Below are positions 46,948 through 56,005 of a DNA stretch of 64,000 bases, piece after piece; positions within the stretch are counted from its first letter, which is position 1, and each line of letters opens with the position of its first letter. This stretch comes from Thermoleophilia bacterium (lineage in GTDB: Bacteria > Actinomycetota > Thermoleophilia > Solirubrobacterales > 70-9): NCBI GenBank assembly GCA_016650125.1, contig JAENWT010000011.1, positions 34,015 to 98,014 on the forward strand, in the 5' to 3' direction. The translations under genes were made by a program, and so were the position numbers. Under the pieces are notes generated by a model. It had not been told where the DNA came from, did not search any database, and saw only the letters and a list, made by a program, of their open reading frames with translations.

Positions 46948-47674
46948 CAGTGGCCAGCGCTTCCAGTGCCTCGGGAAGAGTGAAGCGGCCTTCATAGAGG
47001 GCCTTGCCGACGATCACGCCTTCGACGTTGGCCGGCGCCTCGGCCGCCAGCATCCGCAGGTGATCGAGTTCTCCGACCCCACCGGAGGCGATCACCGCGG
47101 CGTCGGTAGCGGCGGCGACACGCACGAGTTCGGACAGGTCCGGGCCGGTCATCATTCCGTCAACTTCGATCGGGGTGAAGAGGAACCGCTCGGCACCGCG
47201 CCGGGTCAAATCGGCGACCGCGTCGGCGACATCGACGCCGCTCGACTCGGTCCAGCCGGCCAGCGAGACCTGCCCGCCGCGGGCGTCGACCGAGACCACG
47301 ACCTTCGCCGGGCCGTGTGCTTCGATCACGGCGTCGAGGAATTCCGGATCGCGGATCGCGGCGGTGCCGATCACCACCCGCTGCGCCCCCGCTTCCAGCA
47401 CTGCGGTGACCGCCGCCAGGTCCCGCAGGCCGCCACCGACTTCGATCGGCACGTCGATCGCCTCGGCGATGCGCCTGATCGTCCCCAGGTTCCGCGGCTC
47501 GCCGGCCTTGGCGCCGTCGAGGTCGACCACGTGGAGGTATTCGCCTCCGCCATCCGCCCAGCGCTTCGCCGCGTCGACCGGATCGTCGTCGTAAGCCGTT
47601 TCCTGGTCGTACTCGCCCTGGAGCAGGCGCACCGCCTTGCCACCGAGGATGTCGATCGCGGGATAGAGAATCAT
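46940..47674 (-). CDS. hisA: ProFAR isomerase
   Basis: 244 residues, TIM barrel. Starts [20 protein letters not shown] with Asp8; [41 protein letters not shown]. In actinobacteria this gene is often bifunctional (PriA, also TrpF); which form is present is not decided here. Overlaps hisH (ATGA). Confidence 0.93.
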   Translation of the reverse strand: MILYPAIDILGGKAVRLLQGEYDQETAYDDDPVDAAKRWADGGGEYLHVVDLDGAKAGEPRNLGTIRRIAEAIDVPIEVGGGLRDLAAVTAVLEAGAQRVVIGTAAIRDPEFLDAVIEAHGPAKVVVSVDARGGQVSLAGWTESSGVDVADAVADLTRRGAERFLFTPIEVDGMMTGPDLSELVRVAAATDAAVIASGGVGELDHLRMLAAEAPANVEGVIVGKALYEGRFTLPEALEALATDE

Positions 47675-48309
47675 GAGTCCCCGTCTCGCAAGCGGGTACA
47701 GATTCCCGAGAAGTTCTCCAGCAACCGCAAGCCGGCCGTACTCGACTTCTCCGGGTGGAACTGGACACCGAAGGTGTTGCCGCGCGAGGCGACGCAGGCG
47801 AAAGTGCCGCCGTATTCGGCCGTACCGAGCACCTCGTCGGGCTCCGGCTCCGGAACGAAGGAGTGGACGAAGTAGAAGGGTTCCCCCGGTCTCATCCCAT
47901 CGGTGAGTGGCGAAGGCTTTTCCCAGGTCACGGCGGCCCAGCCGATGTGCGGCACCTTGCGACCGCCTGCCGGAACCTCGTTCACGTCGCCGACGAGCAG
48001 TCCGAGGCCTTCAGCGCCACCGAGCTCTACCGAAGACTCGAAGAGCAGCTGATAGCCGAGGCAGATTCCGAGAATCGGAGTGTTCACACGGGCGGCCTCG
48101 CGCAGGAGCTCGTCCATCCCGGTCTCCCGGATGCGGGCCATCGCCCTCGGGAAGGCTCCGACTCCGGGCAGGATGATTCCGTCGGCGGATCTGATCTCCG
48201 CCGAATCAGCGGTCGTTACAGCGATCGCACCGACCCGCTCCGCGGCCTTCTCGACCGAGCGAAGGTTGCCCATCCCGTAGTTCAGGATGGCGAGGACCGG
48301 CGCGGTCAA
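47671..48309 (-). CDS. hisH: Imidazole glycerol phosphate synthase glutaminase subunit
   Basis: 212 residues, class I glutamine amidotransferase. LAILNYGMGNLRSVEKA at the start, nucleophile Cys83 in PILGICLGYQLLFESS, and the His–Glu pair in FGVQFHPEKS. It supplies ammonia to HisF. TTG start overlapping the hisB stop. Confidence 0.95.
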   Translation of the reverse strand: MTAPVLAILNYGMGNLRSVEKAAERVGAIAVTTADSAEIRSADGIILPGVGAFPRAMARIRETGMDELLREAARVNTPILGICLGYQLLFESSVELGGAEGLGLLVGDVNEVPAGGRKVPHIGWAAVTWEKPSPLTDGMRPGEPFYFVHSFVPEPEPDEVLGTAEYGGTFACVASRGNTFGVQFHPEKSSTAGLRLLENFSGICTRLRDGDS

Positions 48310-48896
48310 GTATTCAGCGTGCCCTTGGTGCTGGGCACGCCCTTCTCGTCTGGGTCGATCGAGACCGCGACCCTGAGCGCCCGGGCAAAGGCCTTGAATG
48401 AAGCTTCGATCATGTGGTGGACGTTCGATCCGTAGAGAATCTCCATGTGGAGGGTCATCTTCGAACCGTTGGCGACCGCACGGAAGAATTCCTCGGTGAG
48501 CTCGGTCTCGAAGTTGGAGATCGAAGTGACCGGGATCTCACCGCGGAAGACTGAAAGCGGGCGGCCGGAGATGTCGAGCGCACAGGCGGCAGCGGCTTCG
48601 TCCATCGGCACGACAGCCGAGCCGTAGCGCCGGATTCCGTAACGGTCACCCAGGGCCTCGTCGATCGCCTGGCCGAGCACGATGCCGACGTCCTCCACCG
48701 TGTGGTGCGAGCCGGTCTCGAGGTCGCCCGTGGCCTTCACTTTCAGGCCGACGTTGGCGTGACGGGCGAGCAGGTCCAGCATGTGGTCGAAGAATCCAAC
48801 CCCGGTCTCGGCCGATGAATCCGTGCCTTCGAGGTCGAGGCTGAGCTCGATCTCGGTCTCTTTCGTCTTCCTGGTGATGCTCGCCTGTCTACTCAT
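48306..48896 (-). CDS. hisB: Imidazoleglycerol-phosphate dehydratase
   Basis: 196 residues, monofunctional dehydratase. Metal motifs VGFFDHMLDLLARHANV and GDLETGSHHTVEDVGI, plus SNVHHMIEASFKAFARAL. No phosphatase domain. Overlaps hisD by 8 bp. No hisC lies between hisD and hisB, its usual place in actinobacteria. Confidence 0.96.
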   Translation of the reverse strand: MSRQASITRKTKETEIELSLDLEGTDSSAETGVGFFDHMLDLLARHANVGLKVKATGDLETGSHHTVEDVGIVLGQAIDEALGDRYGIRRYGSAVVPMDEAAAACALDISGRPLSVFRGEIPVTSISNFETELTEEFFRAVANGSKMTLHMEILYGSNVHHMIEASFKAFARALRVAVSIDPDEKGVPSTKGTLNT

Positions 48897-50163
48897 CTTC
48901 TGCTCTTCGCTTGGCTGATTTACCGTGTACCGGCAGGCCCTCTGCCCTGGCCAGCGCGTCGAGCGGGCCGGCCAGTTTTCGGGCTGCTTCGGCGTCCAAG
49001 CTTACTTGCGCCGTCCGGCGCCGGAAGGTGGCTGGAGAAAGTGGGCCGAAACTTCTACCGGTGCCATCCGTCGGCAGGATGTGGTTCGAACCGGCGACGT
49101 AGTCACCGAATGCGGTCGCTGAGGCGGGTCCGAGGAAAACGCAGCCGGCAGTGCGGACCCGTCCGGCGAGGGCAGCCGATCCGTCATCCATCAGCTGGAG
49201 GTGCTCCGGCGCGAACTGATTGACCAGATCGATGGCGACCCCGGAGTTCGGCGCGACCACGGTGGCCAGGCGGCAGTCGAAGACGCTGGGCTCTTCGGCG
49301 GAGACGCGGTTGACTTCGGCTTCAAGACGGTCCAGCACATCCTCACTCGTCCCGATAGCCACCAGCAGGCTCTCTTCGCCGTGCTCGGCCTGCGCGCAGA
49401 GGTCGAGTGCGGCCAGCTCGGGATCGACGGTTTCGTCGAGCACGACCATCAAGTCGGAAGGACCGGCCAGGGAGTCGATCGCAACCTCGCCGAACACGGC
49501 TTTCTTCGCCGCCTGGACCCAGTCGTTGCCGGGGCCGGCGATCACGTCGACCGGCTGGATCGATTCGGTTCCGCGGGCCAGAGCGAAGATCGCCTGCGCT
49601 CCGCCGACCGCGTAGATCTCGTCGACCCCGCAGATCGAAGCCGCGGCGAGAGTGGCTCCGTTGATCTTCCCGTCGGGACCCGGCGGTGCGACCAGCACCA
49701 GCCGCTTGACCCCGGCCACCCGCGCGGTGGCACAGCCCATGACAACGGTCGAGGGATAGGAAGCGCGGCCGCCCGGCGCGTAGATGCCGGCCGCGGCTAC
49801 CGGCACCTCGCCCACGGTCACGGTCTGGCCCTGGGGCAGCTCGACCGTCCTTTCGCCCTCATCGAGCTGGGCCGAAGCGACGGCGGACACGTTCTCGAAT
49901 GCCAGCGTCAGTGCCGCTTCGACTTCTTCGTCGAGCGCGTCGAGCGCGACGTCGGCTTCGTCGAGCGACACGGCCACCGTTTCCAGCGGCTGCGCGGTCG
50001 CGTCAAATTCGTTGGTCAGCCTGACCAGCGCGGCGTCGCCCTCGTCGGCCACCGCTTTTGCGATCGCCGAGACGTCGACAGAGTCAAGACCAATGCCGAA
50101 CCATTCGCGGATTCCGGCAGAGAGATCTTCCGGCGCCGCCCACTGAAGACGGCGGATTCTCAC
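48889..50163 (-). CDS. hisD: Histidinol dehydrogenase
   Basis: 424 residues. GIYAPGGRASYPSTVVMGC; GGAQAIFALARGTESIQPVD; AGPGNDWVQAAKKAVFG; DLCAQAEHGEESLLVA (zinc/catalytic part); NQFAPEHLQLM; SNHILPTDGTGRSFGPLSP. It oxidises histidinol to histidine in two steps with NAD and Zn. Overlaps hisG by 4 bp. Confidence 0.96.
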   Translation of the reverse strand: MRIRRLQWAAPEDLSAGIREWFGIGLDSVDVSAIAKAVADEGDAALVRLTNEFDATAQPLETVAVSLDEADVALDALDEEVEAALTLAFENVSAVASAQLDEGERTVELPQGQTVTVGEVPVAAAGIYAPGGRASYPSTVVMGCATARVAGVKRLVLVAPPGPDGKINGATLAAASICGVDEIYAVGGAQAIFALARGTESIQPVDVIAGPGNDWVQAAKKAVFGEVAIDSLAGPSDLMVVLDETVDPELAALDLCAQAEHGEESLLVAIGTSEDVLDRLEAEVNRVSAEEPSVFDCRLATVVAPNSGVAIDLVNQFAPEHLQLMDDGSAALAGRVRTAGCVFLGPASATAFGDYVAGSNHILPTDGTGRSFGPLSPATFRRRTAQVSLDAEAARKLAGPLDALARAEGLPVHGKSAKRRAEDE

Positions 50164-50822
50164 CCGGCCGCCTCCCGCAGACGATGGGTCAGGGAGTCGA
50201 TCTCATCGGCGCGCAGCTTCCAGGAGACCTGGTTTGCGACCAGACGGGCGGTGCATTCGACAATCTCTTCACGGACTTCGAGGTCGTTCTCTTCGAGCGT
50301 CCGGCCGGTTGCCACGAGATCGACGATGCCGTCGGCCAGACCGACCAACGGCGCCAGCTCGATCGAGCCCTTGACCTCCACCACTTCGACCTGCTGGCCG
50401 TTCTCTTCGAAGTACTGCTCTGCGATGCGCGGATATTTGGTGGCGATCCTCATCATGCCGAGGCGACGCTGGTGCTCAGCCGGGCCCTCATCGCCCTTCT
50501 GTGCCGCCAGCACCATGCGGCAGAAGCCGGCCTTGAGGTCGAGCAGCTCGTAGATCTTGCGGTCGGCCTGTTCGAGCAGAACGTCCTTGCCGGTGATGCC
50601 GACGTCGGCGGCGCCTGCTTCGACGTAGGTCGGCACGTCGTAAGGGCGCATGGTGACCAGGATCAGCTCGCCGCCGTCGAAAACCAGCGAGCGTGAATCG
50701 CCGCGAACCTCGTCCGTCTCGACCCCGATCGCGTCGAGCAGGTCGAGGATCTCGTCGAGCAGCGCGCCGCGGGGCACGGCCATCTTCAGCGGTCCACCCG
50801 GAGTTTTCAAGGAGTCAAGCAT
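50160..50822 (-). CDS. hisG: ATP phosphoribosyltransferase, short form
   Basis: 220 residues. LKMAVPRGALLDEILDLL; GAADVGITGKDVLLEQ; IATKYPRIAEQYFEENGQQ; GLADGIVDLVATGRTLEEN. The C-terminal regulatory domain of long HisG is absent, so activity should depend on HisZ, encoded next to it. First committed step of histidine synthesis. Overlaps hisZ by 8 bp. Confidence 0.95.
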   Translation of the reverse strand: MLDSLKTPGGPLKMAVPRGALLDEILDLLDAIGVETDEVRGDSRSLVFDGGELILVTMRPYDVPTYVEAGAADVGITGKDVLLEQADRKIYELLDLKAGFCRMVLAAQKGDEGPAEHQRRLGMMRIATKYPRIAEQYFEENGQQVEVVEVKGSIELAPLVGLADGIVDLVATGRTLEENDLEVREEIVECTARLVANQVSWKLRADEIDSLTHRLREAAG

Positions 50823-51795
50823 CGGCGCGGTCCTGTTCCAGCTGCGCCTTGTGGATCAGCTCGAGGTAAAGCGTGAACCCGGCCGCCGGCAGATCGACCC
50901 CGAACTTGTTCATCAGGCCGTCGTAACGGCCGCCACCGCCGATCACCTCGCCGACCGAAGGGTCGTAGACCTCGAGGATCGAGCCGCTGTAATAGCCGAG
51001 GTCGCGCAGCAGACCCAGGTCGACCTGTACCCGGTCGGCTCCACCGCGCCCGGTGATCGCGTCGCAGGTCCCCTGAAGGCTGTCGAGGCTGGCTTCGAAG
51101 GCCGGGCCACCCATGCCCCGGGCCCGGCCGATCACTTCCGGGCCGCCACGCAGCTGGATCAGCTTCATCAGGCAGGCGGTCTGGTCGGCGCTCAATTCAT
51201 TGGCCGCTTCGAGCTCGAGCTCGAGACCGACGATGTCGTGCGAGGCCAGCCGGGCGGAGGTGCTCGCCACCAGCTCCGGGTCGGCCGAGAAGTCGGAAAG
51301 CAGGCAACGCCAGAGATCAGCCTCGCCGAGCCCGATCACCGCGCTTTCTAAGCCGACCGCGTCCAGCGACTTGGTCAGCACCTCGACTACCTCGGCCACC
51401 CCTTCGGCACCGTTCACGCCGATCAGCTCGATGCCGGCCTGACCGAACTCACGCAACTGGGCACGTTGCGGAGTGATCGCCTTGTATGCGTTGGCGATGT
51501 AACTCAGGCGATAAGGGGGCTCGACTTCGCCGAAGCGGGTCGCGACCAGCCTTGCGATCGGGATCGTCATGTCGGTGCGCAGTGCCAGCAGCTCACCTCG
51601 ATCGTCGAGGAAGCGGTAGGCCGGCGCGACGTCGTCACCGCGTTCGACCACGTCGGCGTACTCGATGGTCGGGGTACGGACCTCGCTGTATTCGAAGCTC
51701 TCGAAGACGTCGAGCAGCGCCGTGTGCAGCCGGCGCAGTTCGCGCATCTCGTCGGGAAGCACGTCCCGGGTGCCTGGGGGGATCGGGTGGATCAT
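50815..51795 (-). CDS. hisZ: ATP phosphoribosyltransferase regulatory subunit
   Basis: 326 residues. Class II aminoacyl-tRNA synthetase-like fold, near HisS but short: IPPGTRDVLPDEMRELR at the start, RTDMTIPIARLVATRF, LREFGQAGIELIG, GGRYDGLMNKFGVDLPAAGF. It lacks the HisS anticodon-binding domain, which separates HisZ from a true histidyl-tRNA synthetase. It allosterically controls and activates short HisG. Its start is 9 bp after the murA stop. Confidence 0.92.
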   Translation of the reverse strand: MIHPIPPGTRDVLPDEMRELRRLHTALLDVFESFEYSEVRTPTIEYADVVERGDDVAPAYRFLDDRGELLALRTDMTIPIARLVATRFGEVEPPYRLSYIANAYKAITPQRAQLREFGQAGIELIGVNGAEGVAEVVEVLTKSLDAVGLESAVIGLGEADLWRCLLSDFSADPELVASTSARLASHDIVGLELELEAANELSADQTACLMKLIQLRGGPEVIGRARGMGGPAFEASLDSLQGTCDAITGRGGADRVQVDLGLLRDLGYYSGSILEVYDPSVGEVIGGGGRYDGLMNKFGVDLPAAGFTLYLELIHKAQLEQDRADA

Positions 51796-51804
51796 GCCTG
51801 GCCC

Positions 51805-53091
51805 TTAGTCCCCGACGCGCTCGATGTGGGCACCGAGAGACTGAAGGCGGGCTTCGATGTTCTCGTAGCCGCGATCGATCTGGCGGATGTTGCCGATCTC
51901 CGAGGTGCCTTCGGCGGCGAGCGCCGCGATGAGCATCGCCATGCCGGCCCGGATGTCCGGACTGTCGACCCTCTCGCCGTGAAGACGGCTCGGACCACTG
52001 ACGATCGCGCGGTGCGGATCGCAGAGGGTGATCCGAGCGCCCATGGCGACCAGCTTGTCGACGAAGAAGAGCCGGTTCTCGAACATCTTCTCGAAGATCA
52101 GGATCTCGCCTTCGGCCTGAGTGGCCAGGGCGAGGGCGATCGAAGTCAGGTCGGCCGGGAAGGCGGGCCAAGGGCCGTCCTCGATCTTCGGGATCGCTCC
52201 GCCGACGTCGGCCTGGACCCGCAGGTTCTGCGAGGGCGGCACGATCACGTCGCGCCCTTCAACCACCGACTGGAAGCCGAGGCGGCGGAACTGGCGGCGG
52301 ATCATGATCAGGTCGGCCGGTTCGATCTCACGAATTCGAAGCTCTCCACCGGTCGCGGCGGCGAGCGCCATGAAGCTGGCGATTTCGATGTGGTCCGGGG
52401 TGACGGTGTGCTCGGCCCCGCCCAGCTTGTCCTGGCCGGAGACGGTCATGACGTTCGAGCCGATTCCGGAGATCGGGGCGCCCATCTTGACCAGCAGTCG
52501 CGCCAGGTCCTGGACGTGCGGCTCGGAAGCGGCGTTGAGGATGGTCGTATCACCGGGGATCAGGGCAGCGGTCATCAGGGCGTTCTCGGTGCCCATGACC
52601 GAAGGCTCGTCCATGAAGATCTCGGTCGCGCGCAGTCCGCCGGGAGGAGCGTTCAGCTCGATCCAGCGCTGCCCGCCGACCCGGGCGCCGAGCTCGCGGA
52701 AGGCGTCGAGGTGTGCGTCGAGGCGCCGGCGGCCGATGAAGTCGCCGCCGGGCGGCGGCATGTGGACCTCGCCGAAGCGGGCCAGCAGCGGGCCGGCAAG
52801 AAGGAACGAAGCGCGGATCGCCGCGGAGAGATCCTCGTCGAGAGTCGTGTCCGTCACGTTCTTCGCACAGAGGCGGACCGTGTTGTCTTTAACCCAATCG
52901 GCTTCGACCCCGAGGTTCGCCAGAAGCTCGATCTGAGCCTCGGTGTCGCGGATCCGGGGCACGTTGGCGATCACGACTTCCTCCTCGGTCAGGAGGCAGG
53001 CTGCGAGAATCGGCAGAGCCGCATTCTTGTTGCCGGCGGCAGTGATCTCTCCTGAGAGCGGGACACCGCCCTGTATGACGAACTTTTCCAT
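51805..53091 (-). CDS. murA: UDP-GlcNAc 1-carboxyvinyltransferase with Cys-to-Asp active site
   Basis: 428 residues from the ATG at 53091 (GGGGA 8 bases before). Substrate residues Lys22–Asn23 (AAGNKNAALPILAA) are present. The catalytic loop reads PPPGGDFIGRRRLDAH: position 117 is Asp where most bacteria have the fosfomycin-binding Cys, and Arg122 is kept. M. tuberculosis MurA has the same Asp. First committed step of peptidoglycan synthesis in the cytoplasm. It precedes hisZ in the same direction and probably shares the transcript. Confidence 0.95.
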   Translation of the reverse strand: MEKFVIQGGVPLSGEITAAGNKNAALPILAACLLTEEEVVIANVPRIRDTEAQIELLANLGVEADWVKDNTVRLCAKNVTDTTLDEDLSAAIRASFLLAGPLLARFGEVHMPPPGGDFIGRRRLDAHLDAFRELGARVGGQRWIELNAPPGGLRATEIFMDEPSVMGTENALMTAALIPGDTTILNAASEPHVQDLARLLVKMGAPISGIGSNVMTVSGQDKLGGAEHTVTPDHIEIASFMALAAATGGELRIREIEPADLIMIRRQFRRLGFQSVVEGRDVIVPPSQNLRVQADVGGAIPKIEDGPWPAFPADLTSIALALATQAEGEILIFEKMFENRLFFVDKLVAMGARITLCDPHRAIVSGPSRLHGERVDSPDIRAGMAMLIAALAAEGTSEIGNIRQIDRGYENIEARLQSLGAHIERVGD

Positions 53092-53182
53092 AACGTTTAT
53101 CCCCGCAAGTAGACGGTTTTCTTTTGACCGGATCCGGGACCGGAACGACCCGACCGAAAGTCGGACTAGGGTAACACCGCAG

Positions 53183-54385
53183 ATGGCACAGACTTCAACA
53201 CACTCACGACGGGGCAAAAGCTCCCGAAAAGGCCGCGGCCTCAAGATCACGATCGGCATTCTGCTGGTGCTGCTGCTACTGATCGTACTGAACGCCTTCG
53301 CCCTGAACAACGAGACCGAAACGGCCGAGCTGACCGTGGAAGGCGCGACCCTGGTCCAGACGACCTCGGGTTCACTTCAGGTGCTCGACACCGGCACCCC
53401 CCAGCTGAACGACTACGCGCCGGTGAACGACGCGGGTACTTCGGCCGCCGAACCCCTGCCGATCGTGCTGATCCACGGCTCCGGCGGTGCGATCAACTGG
53501 TGGGACGACCTGATCCCCCTGCTCAACCCGACCAACCGGGTGATCGCGATCGACATGCTCGGATACGGCGGATCGGCCAAGCCCGATTCCGGCTATTCGA
53601 TCGACTCTCAGGCCGGTCTGATCTCGCAGGCCCTGGCGAGCCTCGACGTCAAGAGTGCGGTCGCCGTCGGCCATTCGCTGGGCGGCAAGGTCGTCACCGC
53701 CCTGGCCGAGAAGTCGCCCGATCTGGTCGCGGGGATCACGATCATCGACACCGGCCCCGATTCGAGCTTCGGCACTCTCACCGGAGGCGCCAAGCTGGCA
53801 CAGATGCCGTTGATCGGCCCGGCGACGTGGCGGATCGCACCGGACTTCATGATCAGGAAGAACGTCTCCCAGGGGTTCGCGCCGGGTTATGACGTTCCCG
53901 ACAAGTACGTCGAAGACATCCGCGACATGACCTATCCGGCCTACCACCAGTCTTTCGAGGAACAGGACGACTACTCCGACGAGGTCCCGCTCAATCAGCG
54001 CCTGGAGAAGACCGGCAAGCCACTGCTCATCATCTTCGGGGCTGAGGACCAGATCTTTTCGGCCCGCGAGGCACTCAGTGCCTACGCGGCGATCCCCGGG
54101 GTTACAACGAAACTGATCGAAGGATCGGGACATTCACCGCAGATCGAGGCCCCGGAAGAGACCGCCACCGAGATCTCGGCCTTCGCCGAGTCCCTGCTGC
54201 CCAAGCCTGAGCCGGCCCCGAAGCCGAAGCCCGAGAAGAAGAAAAAGAAGCAGCAGAAGAACCAGGATTCAGGCCAGAACAAGAACCAGCAACAGGGCCA
54301 GAACAAGAAGAAGAAGCAGCAGCAGGACCAGTCGAAGAACCAGGACTCAAAGCAGGACCAGAAGCAGCCGGCCAAGGCCAACTGA
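53183..54385 (+). CDS. Membrane-anchored alpha/beta hydrolase
   Basis: 400 residues from the ATG at 53183. One N-terminal membrane helix (ITIGILLVLLLLIVLNAFAL), then an alpha/beta-hydrolase fold: LPIVLIHGSGGAINWWDDL (oxyanion region), VAVGHSLGGKVVTAL (nucleophile Ser), FGAEDQIFSAREA (Asp) and EGSGHSPQIEAPEE (His). A Lys/Gln/Asn-rich tail of about 60 residues follows. Substrate unknown; the fold faces the outside. It is divergent from murA with 91 bp between. Confidence 0.83.
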   Translation: MAQTSTHSRRGKSSRKGRGLKITIGILLVLLLLIVLNAFALNNETETAELTVEGATLVQTTSGSLQVLDTGTPQLNDYAPVNDAGTSAAEPLPIVLIHGSGGAINWWDDLIPLLNPTNRVIAIDMLGYGGSAKPDSGYSIDSQAGLISQALASLDVKSAVAVGHSLGGKVVTALAEKSPDLVAGITIIDTGPDSSFGTLTGGAKLAQMPLIGPATWRIAPDFMIRKNVSQGFAPGYDVPDKYVEDIRDMTYPAYHQSFEEQDDYSDEVPLNQRLEKTGKPLLIIFGAEDQIFSAREALSAYAAIPGVTTKLIEGSGHSPQIEAPEETATEISAFAESLLPKPEPAPKPKPEKKKKKQQKNQDSGQNKNQQQGQNKKKKQQQDQSKNQDSKQDQKQPAKAN

Positions 54386-54421
54386 CCGCTGAAACGGCAG
54401 CAACGAGATTGAGAAGTCGCC

Positions 54422-55537
54422 TTATTTCATGTCCGACATGTCCATCGGGCCACGGCGTCGTGCCAAGTACATGAGACCCGCGAAGATCGCCAATCCGAGG
54501 AGATTCAGAGCGAGCTTGTAGTCAAGCTGGATGGAACCGAAGATGTCCGCCCTGGATGGTCGGCTCTCAGGCACCAGGCCAACGAAAGAAAATAGGCCAT
54601 CCACGGCGAGCGCCGCAAGCACCATCGTCACGAACATCAATGCCGTTATCCGCAGTGCGAAGCTCGTGCCGTAGTACTTGCGGTAAGCCAGGACGATCGG
54701 GACCACGATCAGGTCGGCAAAGATGAAAGCGATCACCCCGCCGAAGGAGATACCACCGGACCACAGTACCGCGGCGAGGGGCACGTTCCCGACCGAACAT
54801 ACAAAACTTAAAACGGCGATCAGCGGACCCACGATCACATTCTCAAGTGTGCGGAGGATTGGAGGCGCGTTCTCAAGAAACAGGAAGTTGAAGAAATCGT
54901 CCCCCAGCAACCCGATGAACCCCGCAAGCAGAAAGCCCGCGGTGATCTCCTTCCAGAGCATCCTCCAGTCGGATCGGAAGTTGAGGGCGACGTCGGACCA
55001 GGCTTCAGCCGAGCGGATCCGTTGACGGACCGGCATCTCCGACTCGGGGGAACTGTGCTGGTGTTCCGACTGTGCCTGCCGGGCATGTTCACGCGCCCTT
55101 TCCTCAAGGGCCGGCGACACGAACAGTCGCAAGAGCACCGACATCAAGATGATGAGGATGATGCCACCAACAAATTCTGCGAGCGTGAATTGCCAACCGA
55201 TCAGGACCCATAGAACGAGTCCGAGCTCCCAGACAAGGTTGGTTGAAGCGAACTGGAAGGCGAGAATTGTGGCCGCGGAAGCACCCTTTTGGAAGAGCGA
55301 CTTGGCAATCGCGATCGCCGCATAGGAGCAGGATGAAGAAGCAGCCCCAAGGCCCGTTGCCTTGGCGAGTGGTCTGAACCCACTACCCGCGAGCGCATTT
55401 TCGACGCGAGCCCGGGGAACCCAAGCCTGGACGATGGCCGAGATGGCAAATCCGAGAACAAGCGCCCACCAGACTTCATAAGCCATGAGTCCCGATTGCT
55501 TCAGCCCTTCCCCAATTGTGTGGAGTATTTCGCCGAT
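54422..55537 (-). CDS. UPF0718/YraQ-type permease
   Basis: About 370 residues, eight or so membrane helices in two halves around a hydrophilic His/Ser/Glu loop (HARQAQSEHQHSSPESEMPV). Typical blocks: WWALVLGFAISAIVQAWVP; GLGAASSSCSYAAIAIAKSL; VCSVGNVPLAAVLWSGGISF. Family members include ArsP-type exporters of organoarsenicals and metal-related permeases; the substrate here is unknown. The start is uncertain: AAGGAG ends at the stop of the upstream gene and the in-frame codon 5 bases on is ATC (55537). GTG at 55576 lies inside the upstream gene, and ATG at 55486 would drop conserved N-terminal residues. Confidence 0.8.
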   Translation of the reverse strand: MGEILHTIGEGLKQSGLMAYEVWWALVLGFAISAIVQAWVPRARVENALAGSGFRPLAKATGLGAASSSCSYAAIAIAKSLFQKGASAATILAFQFASTNLVWELGLVLWVLIGWQFTLAEFVGGIILIILMSVLLRLFVSPALEERAREHARQAQSEHQHSSPESEMPVRQRIRSAEAWSDVALNFRSDWRMLWKEITAGFLLAGFIGLLGDDFFNFLFLENAPPILRTLENVIVGPLIAVLSFVCSVGNVPLAAVLWSGGISFGGVIAFIFADLIVVPIVLAYRKYYGTSFALRITALMFVTMVLAALAVDGLFSFVGLVPESRPSRADIFGSIQLDYKLALNLLGLAIFAGLMYLARRRGPMDMSDMK

Positions 55538-55539
55538 AG

Positions 55540-55875
55540 CTACTCCTTGGCCCAGCGACCGCCGGCCTTGGCCCACTCCAGGACTTCGTCGGTTGAATCG
55601 AAACCGTCCGGGATCTCGACCCCGTCGCGGTGGTGGACCAGGTAATACGCGTTCTCGTTGAGCTCGGCCCCGGTCTGGGCACTGACCGGCGAAACACCTT
55701 CCGGCACCTCGACGTCATTCCAGATGTGCCAGTCGTTCTTCTTCATCAGCCAGGGCACGACGTGCTCGAGCCGGTCGAAGGTGGCCCCCAGATTGCGCTT
55801 CGGCTGGATCAGCCGGTACCCGTCTCCTTCTAGAACTTCAGTGCCACACCAGTCGCATCTACCTTTTTTCGCCAT
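55540..55875 (-). CDS. Small cytoplasmic protein with CxxC motif, unknown function
   Basis: 111 residues from the ATG at 55875. It starts MAKKGRCDWCGTEVLEGDGY, a possible half zinc ribbon with a single CxxC; no second Cys pair is present. It continues RLIQPKRNLGATFDRLEHVV and ends DEVLEWAKAGGRWAKE. No family recognised. Its last codons carry the ribosome site of the following permease, so the two are probably translated together. It is divergent from imuB. Confidence 0.7.
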   Translation of the reverse strand: MAKKGRCDWCGTEVLEGDGYRLIQPKRNLGATFDRLEHVVPWLMKKNDWHIWNDVEVPEGVSPVSAQTGAELNENAYYLVHHRDGVEIPDGFDSTDEVLEWAKAGGRWAKE

Positions 55876-55907
55876 AAGCCATTGTGTCACCAGCAAGGCC
55901 CGACACG

Positions 55908-55954
55908 TTCTGGAAAGCATTTAACGCTCCATTTGCAGGTAATGCTTTCCAGAA
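55908..55954. repeat. Perfect 14-bp inverted repeat between divergent genes
   Basis: TTCTGGAAAGCATT (55908–55921) and AATGCTTTCCAGAA (55941–55954) with a 19-nt spacer. It lies between the starts of the CxxC gene and imuB, so a terminator is unlikely. An operator or a transcribed hairpin in one of the two leaders is possible. Confidence 0.75.
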
Positions 55955-55988
55955 TGGTCGGAGGTGTTGCTTCCGTCACCCTTATATG

Positions 55989-56002
55989 CGAACATACGTT
56001 CG
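55989..56002. promoter_or_regulatory. SOS box (LexA site) of imuB
   Basis: CGAACATACGTTCG matches the actinobacterial LexA consensus CGAAC-N4-GTTCG with perfect arms. It ends 3 bases before the imuB ATG, so LexA would cover the transcription start and block it. The message must be leaderless or nearly so. Confidence 0.85.
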
Positions 56003-56005
56003 TAC

